This document shows positions 43,961-54,158 of a stretch of DNA of 64,000 nt, in pieces. Each line of letters begins with the position of its first letter. Position 1 is the first letter of the stretch. The stretch covers positions 40,405 through 104,404 of the forward strand of contig CAYNRU010000014.1 in assembly GCA_964399635.1 (NCBI GenBank). Direction: 5' to 3'. This DNA comes from UBA4615 sp964399635. GTDB taxonomy: Bacteria > Pseudomonadota > Gammaproteobacteria > Burkholderiales > Burkholderiaceae_E. A program made the translations under genes and the position numbers. A model generated the notes under the pieces. It saw only the letters and a list, made by a program, of their open reading frames with translations. It searched no databases and was not told the origin of the DNA.

Positions 43961-44952
43961 CCCGGCGCGTCATGCCGCGTTCCGCGTTACGGCCGCACGC
44001 GAGTCCCGTGTTGCCCGTGATCGCCCGCACGGCCTCGCCGCACCGGATTCAACCGAGCTTAGCCCGCAGCTCGCGCAGTCGCGCCAGCGTGGTCTCGAAC
44101 CCCGCGAGCCGCTCGCGCTCCTGAGCGACCAGCCAGCCGGATGACGGTTGTCGGCCGTCAGCGGGTACTGGCGGATGACCGGTCCAAGGCGACTCAGGCG
44201 CTGATGTTGGCCTGCTTGCTCAATCGCGTCGTCGGCAACGACGTGCAGCACCGCATGAACTGCGGCGCCGGGGTCTCAAGATCATCGCGGCCATCCTGCA
44301 ACGGGCAGCGATCGAGAAGATCCTCACCCACCTGGGGTTGGATCCCCGGCCGCCGCCCCGGGGACGGGCGAGCGAGGCGGGCCACGCGTTCGCCGCAGAC
44401 TGAGAAGCGCGCACCATCCGGGACGCGCGCCATCGGCTGGCGCACAAGCGCTGCAGTCGGGGTGGCGGCTGCGCGTCGGCTGCGTTTACGCCCGGATGCG
44501 TCCGAAAGGCCGCTTACGCGTCGTGCAGCCTCCTGCGCTTGGCGCCTGCCACCCCTGCCGGCTACCCCCTGCCGGGCCTTGTGAGGGCGTTTAAAATTCC
44601 TATCCGCCCGGATGGCAAGCGCTGACGGATCGCCATCGGGGCGTACAACATGGTCTCGCGGATGCTGCTGGCGCTCGGCCTCGATCCCGAGGCGCACCGA
44701 GCGACCCCTGCGGCTCGGGCCCGCGCGGCGCGCCTATACCTGCTTGTACCGCGCGTGGATCGCCAGCATCTCGGGCAGCCTGCGGTGCAGCGCGGCCTTG
44801 CCGGCGCCATACAGTATTGCCCAATAGTCTCAGGCGTCTCATGCACGTTCGGTCGCGACTGGATGTCGATCTCGCCGAGCGATCTCCACCCAGAAGCGCA
44901 TCGGTGCGCCCGCGCGACGTGGGGACTGCGCTTGCCGCAGCCGACCTGTCCT
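43961..44952. mobile_element. 992-bp gap with IS91-family transposase end and tail
   Basis: 44275-44403 encodes LKIIAAILQRAAIEKILTHL plus GLDPRPPPRGRASEAGHAFAAD and a stop, the C-terminus of an IS91-family transposase and close to the 63.6-kb copy. 44482-44603 is the tail shared with 34047-34166. On the minus strand at about 44050-44130 a coiled-coil-like WLVAQERERLAGFETTL...LRAKLG ends at a stop, probably the relic of another gene. I recognise nothing in 44604-44952. Confidence 0.65.
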
Positions 44953-45414
44953 TCAACGCGGCGCGATCGACGAGGACGATGCGCCCGTCATGCGCCCCGC
45001 CGCCGGCTCGGTCACGAAGCCGATCCGCGAGAGACCTGCGCGCCGCGCGGCAGCCATCACCTCGACCACGCGCTCGTGGCGCACCGCCCGATCGGCATGC
45101 AGGTGCAGGTCCGGGTCGGCGCCCGCGGCGAGCGTGCGCAGCCGCCCGTCGAGCGTCGCCACCTCGACCGGCTCGCCATCGACGCTCACCGCGCCCTGCG
45201 CCTCGATCGACACGCGGATCGGCGCGCGTCGCGCGTCGACCGGCGCCGCGTCGACCCGGGGCAGATCAACGGGCACCGCGCGATGGAGCACAGGCGCGGT
45301 GACGAGAAACACCACCAGCAGGACGAGCATCACGTCGACCAGCGGCGTGGTGTTGATGTCCGCCATGGGTTGCGCGAGTCGGCTGCGCGACGCGCGGGAA
45401 GGTTCGAAGGCCAT
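44953..45414 (-). CDS. exbD: ExbD/TolR-family biopolymer transport protein
   Basis: A 153-residue protein with one N-terminal helix: ADINTTPLVDVMLVLLVVFL, where Asp27 corresponds to the proton-carrying aspartate of ExbD. The periplasmic domain (RVSIEAQGAVSVDGEPVEVATLDGRLRTLA ... DLHLHADRAVRHERVVEVM) matches the family. It energises TonB together with ExbB (11 bp upstream) using the proton gradient. It is the last gene of the uptake operon. Confidence 0.92.
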   Translation of the reverse strand: MAFEPSRASRSRLAQPMADINTTPLVDVMLVLLVVFLVTAPVLHRAVPVDLPRVDAAPVDARRAPIRVSIEAQGAVSVDGEPVEVATLDGRLRTLAAGADPDLHLHADRAVRHERVVEVMAAARRAGLSRIGFVTEPAAGRMTGASSSSIAPR

Positions 45415-45425
45415 CGTCTGTCGCC

Positions 45426-46124
45426 TCAGCCCGGACCGCTGCGAGCCGTCGAACCCGCGCTCATGCTCGTCCACGCCTGGAGCGCGCGACCGAAGCCCTC
45501 GAGTCGTTCGAGCGAGATCCGATTCGCGCGGGCGAGCGCGTTGTAGGCGAGCACGGCCGGGATTGCGACGAAGAGCCCGGCCGCGGTCATCACCAATGCC
45601 TCGCCGACCGGGCCCGCGACCCGGTCGAGTGTCGCGTGCGCCTCGCCGGACAGACCGACCAGCGCCTGCAGGATCCCCCAGACGGTGCCGAACAGGCCGA
45701 CGAAGGGTGCGGTCGAGCCCACCGATGCGAGCAGGGTCTGGCCCCGCTCGATGCGCACCTGCGCGCCGAGCACCGACTGCTGGAGCGCACGACCGATGAA
45801 CTCGTCGGCACCGACGGACCCGCCGACGCCGGTATCGCCGGTCTGCCACGCGCGCGCGGCGGAGATGGCGTCGACCGCAACCCCTGCGAACACCCGACTG
45901 CGATCGAGCCGCGCGAGCGCGTCGATCGCGCGGTCCGCATCGGGCGCGCTCCAGAATGCGTCCAACGCGGCGGGCGTCGAGCGGGCCGCATGCAGGGCCG
46001 CGAGCGAGCGCCTGACGATCACGGTCCAGCTCGCGACCGACATCGCCAGCAGCAGCACCGCGACCGACTGCGTGACCGCATCGCCTTGCGACCAATAGTG
46101 GAGAAGTCCGTGTCCACCCGTCAT
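45426..46124 (-). CDS. exbB: ExbB/TolQ-family proton channel protein
   Basis: A 232-residue protein with three helices: VTQSVAVLLLAMSVASWTVIV, TLLASVGSTAPFVGLFGTVWGILQAL and GEALVMTAAGLFVAIPAVLAYNAL. GSTAPFVGLFGTVWGI and the TAAGLFVAIPAV block are diagnostic. It overlaps the PepSY gene by 4 bp upstream. It forms the pentameric channel driving TonB. Confidence 0.93.
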   Translation of the reverse strand: MTGGHGLLHYWSQGDAVTQSVAVLLLAMSVASWTVIVRRSLAALHAARSTPAALDAFWSAPDADRAIDALARLDRSRVFAGVAVDAISAARAWQTGDTGVGGSVGADEFIGRALQQSVLGAQVRIERGQTLLASVGSTAPFVGLFGTVWGILQALVGLSGEAHATLDRVAGPVGEALVMTAAGLFVAIPAVLAYNALARANRISLERLEGFGRALQAWTSMSAGSTARSGPG

Positions 46125-47668
46125 GCCGTCGCCCCTTGCCGTTCGCGTGCGCCCCGCTCGCCGGGTGCCGCTACCTTGACCTTGCGGCGCAGCCTGCGCC
46201 ACCCGATCACCACGCCGCTGACGCTGACGGCGAAGCCGCCCACGCTCGCGACCACCATCAGCACGTCCCAGAGCGGCCGCCGCTCGAGCAGCGGCCACCA
46301 GTCCCAGCTGTGCAGCATCGCGAACAGCCACCGCTTCGTGCGCTGCGTCGTGTCAAGACGCGACGCGACCGCACCGGTGTAGGGATCGAGCTGCAGCCAG
46401 GTCCGGCCGGGATCGTCGAACTCGAGCCGCAGGATCGGCAGGCGCCGTTCGACATGCCCGAGCATGGTGTGAGGCTCGCGCGAGTAGTGCCACAGGTCGT
46501 AGCGCGCGACGACCGTGCGCCCGACGAGCCGGGCATCGGGCATCACGCGCGTGCCGACCCGCTCGAGCGCCTCGAACGACAGCCGCTCGAACGGTAAGCC
46601 GTCCGTGCGCATCAGGCGCGTGCGACCGACGCCGTCGTACCCCACCAGCAGCGGCGCGCCGTCGAAGGTCCGCCACTCGAGCTCGCGCACGACGAAACCC
46701 TCCGCGGCGAAGCGCGCGATCGCCGCGCCGACGTCGCGGCCCAGCACGCCGGGCACGACCCCCGGCGCCTCCCGGGCGGCGCTCGCGCCGGGCGACGTGA
46801 ACACCTTCCAGGGATTCATCGACATCAGACCGCTGAAGATCCATGTCAGGCACAGCAGGCCGAAGACCAGACCAGTCCAGTGGTGCCACTTCATCCACGA
46901 CTCCCGGTAGGGAGAGCGTCCGCCATTGCGGAATCGGCCGCGAAAGCGCCAGCGCATCACGCCGACGACGATCCCGATCGCGGTGAGCACGGTCGCCGCC
47001 ACCGAACTCCAGACGACGATGTCGTGCCACCACGCATCGAGCGCGCCGCCTCGGAACGGGTACAGCCAATGGATCCATGCACCCAGTCCGTTCCACGTCC
47101 GCTCGGTGCGCGTCGCGTCGCGCACCACCTCGCCGGTCGTCGACGAGACGTAGAGCAGCGTGCCACCGTCGAGCTCGACGACGTGCAGCGGCCGGTGCGC
47201 ATCGAGCGCGCGCGAGTGCGTCCATGCATCCTCGCGCACCGTTTCCACGAGCCGCAGTCCGCCCTGTCCTCCGGCATCGCCCGCGAACGCACGTGCCGAG
47301 TCCATCGCGGCCGCCGCATCGACGCCTTCGATGCGGCGGCCGTCGGTCGCGTCGACTGCGACCGTCGCCCCGAGGCCGTAGCCCAGCACATAGAGCGGCC
47401 GGCCGGCCACCGTCGTCAGCCGGATCGAGCGCGGCACGGGCGCCGCCGCGCCCGGCTTCGCGGGCTGCGCGGATGCACGGACAGCGGCATCCGCGTCCAC
47501 CACGAGCGCCGCTTCCCGTAACGGCGGAAGCGCCGCCAGACGTTCACCGTCGGTGAGCTTCGGGTAGCCGACGTACATCATGACGACGCCCGAGAAGAAC
47601 CACATCGCCATGAACGCACACAGCACCACGCCGAGCCAGCGGTGCACGAGGAATAGCCAGCGCTTCAC
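46121..47668 (-). CDS. PepSY-domain inner-membrane protein (PepSY_TM family)
   Basis: 515 residues with four membrane helices: WLFLVHRWLGVVLCAFMAMWFFSGVVMMY at the start, VVWSSVAATVLTAIGIVVGVMRW, HWTGLVFGLLCLTWIFSGLMSM and VLMVVASVGGFAVSVSGVVIGW, separated by periplasmic PepSY regions. His residues in helices (VHRWLG, HHWTGL, WHYSREPH, LHSWDWW) are typical of this family, often found beside TonB-dependent receptors and thought to help ferric-siderophore reduction. It lies 10 bp after the receptor stop and overlaps exbB, clearly the same operon. Confidence 0.85.
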   Translation of the reverse strand: MKRWLFLVHRWLGVVLCAFMAMWFFSGVVMMYVGYPKLTDGERLAALPPLREAALVVDADAAVRASAQPAKPGAAAPVPRSIRLTTVAGRPLYVLGYGLGATVAVDATDGRRIEGVDAAAAMDSARAFAGDAGGQGGLRLVETVREDAWTHSRALDAHRPLHVVELDGGTLLYVSSTTGEVVRDATRTERTWNGLGAWIHWLYPFRGGALDAWWHDIVVWSSVAATVLTAIGIVVGVMRWRFRGRFRNGGRSPYRESWMKWHHWTGLVFGLLCLTWIFSGLMSMNPWKVFTSPGASAAREAPGVVPGVLGRDVGAAIARFAAEGFVVRELEWRTFDGAPLLVGYDGVGRTRLMRTDGLPFERLSFEALERVGTRVMPDARLVGRTVVARYDLWHYSREPHTMLGHVERRLPILRLEFDDPGRTWLQLDPYTGAVASRLDTTQRTKRWLFAMLHSWDWWPLLERRPLWDVLMVVASVGGFAVSVSGVVIGWRRLRRKVKVAAPGERGARERQGATA

Positions 47669-47678
47669 GTCGGCTCCC

Positions 47679-49880
47679 TCAGTACCGCGCCGCGAGCGTC
47701 AGCGAGTACGTCCGTGGCGCACCGAGGAAGAACATCGGCGTTCCCGTCACGTTCGCCGCGTACACCTCGTCGGTCAGGTTGTCGACCCGGGCGGTCAGCG
47801 TGAGGTTCCTGGACAGACGGTAGCCGAGCGACAGGCCCAGCAGCGTGTATGAAGGCGCACTCGTCGTGTTGGCCACATTGGAGTACACATCCGACACGTA
47901 GCGCACGCTCGCGCCGGTGTTCCATCCCGGCGCGAACGCCCAGTCGGCCCACAGGTTGGCGACGCGCGTCGGCGTGTTCGGCGGTCGGTTGCCAGCCCGC
48001 GATACCGCGACGCCCCCGACGTTCTCGGTGAAGTCGTCGAGCTGCGGGTCGACCCAGGCGATGTTGCCCGCGAGCAGCCAGCCCGCGCTCGGTCGCACCG
48101 ACGTCGCGAGTTCGATGCCCCGAGCCGACTGCTGGCCGATCGGCAAGGTCGTGCCCGGATTCGACGGATCCGCGATCGACAGGTTGTTGCGGGTGATCGT
48201 GTACAGCGCGAGCGTGGCCGTGCCACGGCCATCGAGGTAGTCACCCTTCGCACCCACCTCGACCTGCTGCCCGGTCGACAGATCGAAGTCCCGCAGCTGC
48301 GCGAAGTTCGCCGTGGTCAGGATGCCGGCCGGCGGATCGGCCGAGGTCGAGTATTGGACGTAGACGTTCGCGTTTGGCGACAGATCCTGGACCACCCCGA
48401 TCCGGCCGGTCGTCGGCCGGTAGGTGCGCTCGAACACGGCGGGGTCGGTGGCGGTGACGGTCCGCTGATTGGTGACCTCGAGATCGAGCCGGTCATGACG
48501 CAGCGCGGTCACGAGGGACGTCGATGGCAGCACCTTCGTGCGGTTCTCAACGAAGACGGCGACGGTGTCGAGCCGGTTGGTGCGGTCGGGCACGAAGCCC
48601 GGCGTCATACCGGGGATCGAGAAGAAGGACTCGGTCGTGAATCCGGTCGGCGGTACCGTGCTCACCGTCCCGGACAGCGAACGCGGGTAGCGGGTCTGGC
48701 GGTTGAACGACACGTCCAGTCCGGCCGACCAGTCCGACTTCAGACCGGCCAGCGTTCCGCGATGCGCCCACTCGAGGCGGTTGCCGACCAGCTCCTGGTC
48801 GTGTCGCTGCAGCAGCGCTGCGGAGCGGACCACGGCGGTGTTCGTCGTATTGAAGCGGTAGACCTCGACGTTTCGGTAGTCGCGCAGCGCGTCGTACACG
48901 TAGAGGGTGTTGCGGACCGAGGTCGCGTCGGACACCTGCCAGTCGATGATCGAGCGGCCCCACTTCACCGTCTGCTCGTAGATGCCGTCGCTGGAGTTGT
49001 AGTTGGCGAAGCGGGTCTCCGGCAGGATGCGCCCCGCGCCTGTGGTCGGGTTCAGCAGCGGCGTGCCCCAGTAGGGACGGTCGACGGTCTCCTTCTGGTA
49101 CTCGACCGCGAGCGTGTGGGACAGGCGCGGACCGAGGTCGGTCAGGAGCGATCCGGCGAAGGTCGTCGACGCGCGGCCGTTGCCGTCGACCCAGCCATCG
49201 GATCCGGTGCGGCTCAGGTCGAGGCGCAGCGTGTTGCCGACGCGACCCGAGTGCTCGCCGAGTCGCTGGTTCAGCCCCGCGGAGAACTCGAAGGCGCCGT
49301 AGGAGCCGTAGCGCACACGCCCCTCCACGAAGTCCGCATCGCGGGTCGCGAGCTTGGTCACGTAGTTGATCGAGCCGCCGACCGCACCCGCGCCGAACAG
49401 GAACGTCGACGGGCCACCGATGGCCTCCACTCGGTCGTAGATCCAGCTGTCGACCGGCCGGCCGGCGATCGCGTCGTACTGCACGCTGATGCCGTTGAAC
49501 AGCTGGGTGATCTGGCCGCCGGAGAAGCCGCGGTAGGCGACGTAGCCAGCGAAGCCTGGAGGCGCCGCGGCGATCATGCCCGGCACGCTCTGCAGGATGT
49601 CCTGAGTCGTGAGCGCGCCGCGCTGTTCGATGGTGTCCCGATCGATGATGGTGACCGAGGCGGGGGTTTCGCGCGGTGTGAGTCCCAGGCGCGAGCCGGT
49701 GCTCGAGGGTTCGTCGATCTGCAACCGGCCGGGCGCTTCGGTGTCGCGGACGGTGACTGCGGGCAGGGTCTGCGCTGCGTCGGCGGGGGCCTGCTGCGCG
49801 AGTGCCGGGCCGGCGATGGCGATCGCGAGCGCGGCGGCCAGCGGCGCGCGGGCGAATGGGGGGCGGGCGGATCGGTTCAT
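47679..49880 (-). CDS. TonB-dependent siderophore-type receptor
   Basis: 733 residues: signal peptide (ALAIAIAGPALAQ), TonB box region (LPAVTVRD), plug domain (RETPASVTIIDRDTIEQRGALTTQDILQSVPGM... GGPSTFLFGAGAVGGSINYVTK) and a 22-strand barrel ending in APRTYSLTLAARY. Layout is that of FhuA/FpvA-like siderophore receptors. The substrate is unknown; no siderophore synthesis genes lie nearby, so it would use a foreign chelate or another metal complex. I see no clear Fur box directly upstream. Confidence 0.9.
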   Translation of the reverse strand: MNRSARPPFARAPLAAALAIAIAGPALAQQAPADAAQTLPAVTVRDTEAPGRLQIDEPSSTGSRLGLTPRETPASVTIIDRDTIEQRGALTTQDILQSVPGMIAAAPPGFAGYVAYRGFSGGQITQLFNGISVQYDAIAGRPVDSWIYDRVEAIGGPSTFLFGAGAVGGSINYVTKLATRDADFVEGRVRYGSYGAFEFSAGLNQRLGEHSGRVGNTLRLDLSRTGSDGWVDGNGRASTTFAGSLLTDLGPRLSHTLAVEYQKETVDRPYWGTPLLNPTTGAGRILPETRFANYNSSDGIYEQTVKWGRSIIDWQVSDATSVRNTLYVYDALRDYRNVEVYRFNTTNTAVVRSAALLQRHDQELVGNRLEWAHRGTLAGLKSDWSAGLDVSFNRQTRYPRSLSGTVSTVPPTGFTTESFFSIPGMTPGFVPDRTNRLDTVAVFVENRTKVLPSTSLVTALRHDRLDLEVTNQRTVTATDPAVFERTYRPTTGRIGVVQDLSPNANVYVQYSTSADPPAGILTTANFAQLRDFDLSTGQQVEVGAKGDYLDGRGTATLALYTITRNNLSIADPSNPGTTLPIGQQSARGIELATSVRPSAGWLLAGNIAWVDPQLDDFTENVGGVAVSRAGNRPPNTPTRVANLWADWAFAPGWNTGASVRYVSDVYSNVANTTSAPSYTLLGLSLGYRLSRNLTLTARVDNLTDEVYAANVTGTPMFFLGAPRTYSLTLAARY

Positions 49881-49949
49881 GGGGTGGGTCCAGAGTGAAG
49901 TCGGGGAATGGGTATGGATTCGAGTTCGGGTGAGTTCGGCAGCGCCCTG

Positions 49950-50711
49950 TCAGTCGTCCAGTCGGAACACGATCGGCACCAGCACGCTTGCCTGGATCGG
50001 CACGTCACCGCGACGAGCGGGCACGAAGCGCCACCCGGCCACGGCGCGGCGCGCGGCGGCGTCGAGCCTCGCGTGGCCGCTGCCGCGCTCGATCTCGACC
50101 GCGAGCGCCTCGCCGTCCGGCGAGACCACCACGCGCAGCAGCACCTCGCCCGTCTCGCGCAGCCGCCGGGAGACGGCGGGGTACGCGGGCGCCGGATTGC
50201 GCAGGTAGTCGGCGTCGTGGCGGGCCGGTGTGGCCGCCACCGGAGACTCGATCGGCGGGCGACTCGGCACAGTGAGCGCAGGGTCTCGGGCGGGGGCCGC
50301 CTGGGCGACGGCGACCGCCGGGCCAGCACCGTCGACGACGGTGACCGCGGGCGGGTCTTCCAGCGTCGGCGCCGCGACCTCGAGGCTCGGCTCGGTGGCG
50401 GAGTCAGCGGACTGCGCCGGCACCTGGGCTGGCAGCGGTGCCCGCGGGCGCGATGCGCTGCGGATCGGACGGGGTGGCACCGGCGCGGCGGCCGGCAGCG
50501 GCACCGGCGGCCGCGTCGGTTCGAGCGGCTTCGGCGGCTCGGGTTCAGGTTCGAGCAGTCGTACCGCGATCGGCACCGGTGCGGTCGCGGCGCGCGGGCC
50601 GAGCGTCGGCATCCACGCGATCAGCGACGCGTGGAAAAGGACGACACACAACACGGTCGGAACGCACGACGAAAGGTCGCGAGCCCCGTCTCGAAGGACG
50701 GTCGGAGGCAC
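49950..50711 (-). CDS. tonB: TonB-family energy transducer
   Basis: A 253-residue protein: one N-terminal membrane anchor (VPTVLCVVLFHASLIAWMP), a Pro-rich periplasm-spanning region (PEPEPPKPLEPTRPPVPLP ...) and a C-terminal TonB domain (NPAPAYPAVSRRLRETGEVLLRVVVSPDGEALAVEIERGSGHARLDAAARRAVAGWRF). YPAVSRR and GEVLLRVVV are the family hallmarks. It is dedicated to the receptor 69 bp downstream and works with the ExbB/ExbD of the same operon. Confidence 0.92.
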   Translation of the reverse strand: MPPTVLRDGARDLSSCVPTVLCVVLFHASLIAWMPTLGPRAATAPVPIAVRLLEPEPEPPKPLEPTRPPVPLPAAAPVPPRPIRSASRPRAPLPAQVPAQSADSATEPSLEVAAPTLEDPPAVTVVDGAGPAVAVAQAAPARDPALTVPSRPPIESPVAATPARHDADYLRNPAPAYPAVSRRLRETGEVLLRVVVSPDGEALAVEIERGSGHARLDAAARRAVAGWRFVPARRGDVPIQASVLVPIVFRLDD

Positions 50712-50778
50712 TCGATGCAGCCTGAACGAACGAACGGCGCCAGACCCGAGGGATCCGGCGGGAAGCGCTCAGCGGGTG

Positions 50779-51159
50779 TCAGGCAGCAGAGGGGGGTGCC
50801 CGTGGATTCGCGGGCGACCAGGCAATGCGAACGAATTCGTGGGAGGTCGGTTCGGCGGGCGCGACGCCATGCACGTCAGAGCGCAGCGCCACGCCGAAGC
50901 TCGCCGACGGCCCGGCGAGGACGAGGCTGCGCGCTGCGCACAGCGGGCACTCGCCGTGCACCGCGCTTGGCGCGCCTGAAGAACCGTCGTCGCCGATATC
51001 GGTGATGGCGACTCGGACCGCACCCGCGGCAGTGCACAGGTCGGCATAGATCGATCCGGCACCGCCGTGCAACGCAGGCACCGTCGGCGCGAGCGCTGCG
51101 AAGACGAGCGCCCATAGCGCCGTCCAAGTGATCCGTCGGTAGCGGCGGAACCCGTTCAT
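50779..51159 (-). CDS. DUF2946 family protein
   Basis: A 126-residue protein with an N-terminal hydrophobic segment (WTALWALVFAALAPTVPAL) followed by HGECPLCAARSL, where CxxC and neighbouring His look metal-binding. DUF2946 proteins often accompany copper- or other metal-related TonB-dependent receptors. It is the first gene of the uptake operon and the only direct hint that the cargo might be a metal other than iron. Confidence 0.75.
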   Translation of the reverse strand: MNGFRRYRRITWTALWALVFAALAPTVPALHGGAGSIYADLCTAAGAVRVAITDIGDDGSSGAPSAVHGECPLCAARSLVLAGPSASFGVALRSDVHGVAPAEPTSHEFVRIAWSPANPRAPPSAA

Positions 51160-51229
51160 GGCCGCAGAGTAGCAGCTTGGCGGTCAGCCACCAAACAGGA
51201 GGGGCGAGTGTCCGCCCGGACCGGGTCTC

Positions 51230-51628
51230 CTAAAAACGGGCGCTCCTTGCCGTCCGCGTGCCCGGACATGACGAGCATCGGCCATACAGCGTGACCTCGT
51301 GCGCCTCCAGAGTGAAACCGGGAGGAAGCATGCCGTGAAGGTCACCTACGCAGCCGGGCACGTCATACACACGCAGACATTCGCGACATTGAAAGTGATG
51401 GTGGTGCCCGTGACCCGCCGACTCATAACGCACCGGTTCACCGGCTATCGCGACAGGCGCGATGACGCCCGCGTCCGCGAGCTTCTTCAAGGCCCGGTAC
51501 ACGGTCGCGATGCTGATCCCGGGCGCTTCGCTGCCCGCCTCCTGCAGGACTTCCTGGGGCAGGAGCGGTCGTCCTGCTCGCGCGATGACTGCGAGAACTG
51601 CGGCCCTCTGTGGCGTGTGTCTGTCCAT
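51230..51628 (-). CDS. zur: Fur-family regulator, probably zinc-responsive Zur
   Basis: A 132-residue protein with the Fur winged helix (TPQRAAVLAVIARAGRPLLPQEVLQEAG... ISIATVYRALKKLADAGVI) and metal-binding features: HGHHHHFQCRECLRVYDV, with the CxxC structural-zinc pair, and a C-terminal CSSCPG. It is divergent from the COG0523 operon with a Fur/Zur-like box between them. The genes it faces are the standard Zur regulon, which favours Zur over iron-sensing Fur. Confidence 0.82.
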   Translation of the reverse strand: MDRHTPQRAAVLAVIARAGRPLLPQEVLQEAGSEAPGISIATVYRALKKLADAGVIAPVAIAGEPVRYESAGHGHHHHFQCRECLRVYDVPGCVGDLHGMLPPGFTLEAHEVTLYGRCSSCPGTRTARSARF

Positions 51629-51672
51629 GGCTCAAATGCTCGAGATTGTGGACCGTCGTTGCCGAGGCTGTA

Positions 51673-51691
51673 TGATAATGCGTTCTCAATA
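51673..51691. promoter_or_regulatory. Fur/Zur-type operator
   Basis: TGATAATGCGTTCTCAATA lies between zur (start 51628) and the first GTPase (start 51707). TGATAAT pairs imperfectly with TGAGAAC read on the other strand, the dyad of Fur-superfamily boxes. Its position 16 bp before the ATG would block transcription of the operon when metal is plentiful. Confidence 0.6.
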
Positions 51692-51706
51692 GCGATACAA
51701 ACGATC

Positions 51707-52945
51707 ATGCCATGCCTTCCTGTCACCGTCCTGTCGGGCTTCCTGGGGTCGGGCAAGACCACGCTGCTCAACCATGTTTTGGCCAACCGAGAGGGCTTGC
51801 GGGTCGCCGTCATCGTCAACGACATGAGCGGGGTCAACATCGACGCCTCGCTGGTCGATCGCAGCGCCAGCAACGCCGGCGCCGCGCTGTCACGGACCGA
51901 TGAGAAACTCGTCGAAATGAGCAACGGCTGCATCTGCTGCACGCTGCGCGAGGATCTGCTGGTGGAGGTGCGCAAGCTGGCCGCCGACGGTCGCTTCGAC
52001 TACCTGTTGATCGAGAGCACAGGCATCGGCGAGCCGCTGCCTGTGGCCGCCACGTTCGACTTCACCGACGAGAACGGAAGTTCGCTGGGGGAAGTGGCCC
52101 GCATCGACACCATGGTGACCGTGGTCGACGCCTACAACCTGCTGGCGGACTACACCAGCACCGACCTGCTCGAGCAGCGTGGACAGACGGCCGGCGCCGA
52201 GGACGCACGCACGCTGGCGGCGCTGCTGGCCGAGCAGATCGAGTTCGCCGACGTCGTGGTCGTGAACAAGATCGACAAGGTCGATGCCGCTCGGCGCGAA
52301 GAGGTCGTTGCGGTCGTCAAGGCGCTGAACCCGGTGGCGAAGATCGTCTTCGCAGATCACGGCCGCGTGCCGCTGAGGCAGGTGCTGGGCACCGGCCTGT
52401 TCGACATGGAGCGCGCCAGCCAGATGCCCGGCTGGGTGCGCGAACTCGAAGGTCGGCACACCCCAGAGACCGAGGCCTACGGCATCGACAGCTTCGTGCT
52501 CCGCAGCCACGAACCGCTGCACCCCCGGCGCTTCCACACCTTCATGGACCTGCCTCTTCGGGGCCTGCTGCGCGCGAAGGGCTATGTGTGGCTGGCCACC
52601 CGGCCCGACTGGGTGGTGAGCTACTCGCGCGCCGGCAACACGGCCACGCATGAACCGGTGGGGCGCTGGTGGGCGGCGGCGCCCATGAGTCACTGGCCCG
52701 CTGCCGGCACCGACGAGCGCCGCAACATCGATGCACGCTGGAAAGAGCCGTATGGCGACCGCCTCAACGAGGTTGTGTTCATCGGCCGAAACCTGGACCG
52801 CGCGGCCATCGGACACGCCTGGCAGGCCATGCACCTGAGCCATACGGAAACGCGTAAGGGTCCGAAGGGCGGCAAGGGCTACAGCGGCTGGGCCGCCCTG
52901 CCGGACCCCTTCCCGCAATGGCAGCGCAAGGCGGTGGCGGCATGA
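51707..52945 (+). CDS. COG0523 GTPase 1, zinc metallochaperone (ZigA/ZagA-like)
   Basis: 412 residues. The G domain begins MPCLPVTVLSGFLGSGKTTL (Walker A), the metal-binding CxCC motif is in SNGCICCTLRED, then LIESTGIGEPLPVAATFDF and VVNKIDKVD (NKxD). The C-terminal CobW_C domain (RFHTFMDLPLRGLLRAKGYVWLATRPDW) is long, as in the ZigA/ZagA zinc subgroup. Such proteins bind zinc and GTP and pass zinc to client enzymes during starvation. It is the first gene of the operon and overlaps the next gene by 4 bp. Confidence 0.92.
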   Translation: MPCLPVTVLSGFLGSGKTTLLNHVLANREGLRVAVIVNDMSGVNIDASLVDRSASNAGAALSRTDEKLVEMSNGCICCTLREDLLVEVRKLAADGRFDYLLIESTGIGEPLPVAATFDFTDENGSSLGEVARIDTMVTVVDAYNLLADYTSTDLLEQRGQTAGAEDARTLAALLAEQIEFADVVVVNKIDKVDAARREEVVAVVKALNPVAKIVFADHGRVPLRQVLGTGLFDMERASQMPGWVRELEGRHTPETEAYGIDSFVLRSHEPLHPRRFHTFMDLPLRGLLRAKGYVWLATRPDWVVSYSRAGNTATHEPVGRWWAAAPMSHWPAAGTDERRNIDARWKEPYGDRLNEVVFIGRNLDRAAIGHAWQAMHLSHTETRKGPKGGKGYSGWAALPDPFPQWQRKAVAA

Positions 52946-53157
52946 CCACACCCATGATTCCCGAGACCTACGATCAGTGGCGCCACTGCATTGCGGTGGA
53001 ATGCGGCATTGCCCTGACCCGCGCCTTCGCCGAGGAACGACTGGCTGTCTGGAGCAACCCTCGTGCCGACGAGACGCGGCGCTTCCAACAGCTGTACGGC
53101 GCGGCCCACACGGAACGCGTGCGCCAGTGGTTCGGCCAAGCCCTCGAGCAAGCCTGA
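52942..53157 (+). CDS. Small conserved protein of the zinc operon
   Basis: A 71-residue protein, MIPETYDQWRHCIAVECGIA in its N-terminal part, then LTRAFAEERLAVWSNPRADETRRFQQLYGAAH. Small proteins with this sequence pattern recur between COG0523 genes in proteobacteria, but the function is unknown. Two cysteines and a histidine (RHCIAVEC) might bind metal. It is coupled to the preceding GTPase by an ATGA overlap. Confidence 0.75.
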   Translation: MTTPMIPETYDQWRHCIAVECGIALTRAFAEERLAVWSNPRADETRRFQQLYGAAHTERVRQWFGQALEQA

Positions 53158-53168
53158 AGGATTCCCCC

Positions 53169-54154
<986 letters not shown>

Positions 54155-54158
<4 letters not shown>

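Noticed and set aside
44604..44952. Fragments such as AYNMVSRMLLALGLDPEAH (plus) and ILYGAGKAALHRRLPEMLAIH (minus)
   Set aside because: Each looks protein-like but is short, conflicting in strand and not assignable to a family; probably decayed DNA.
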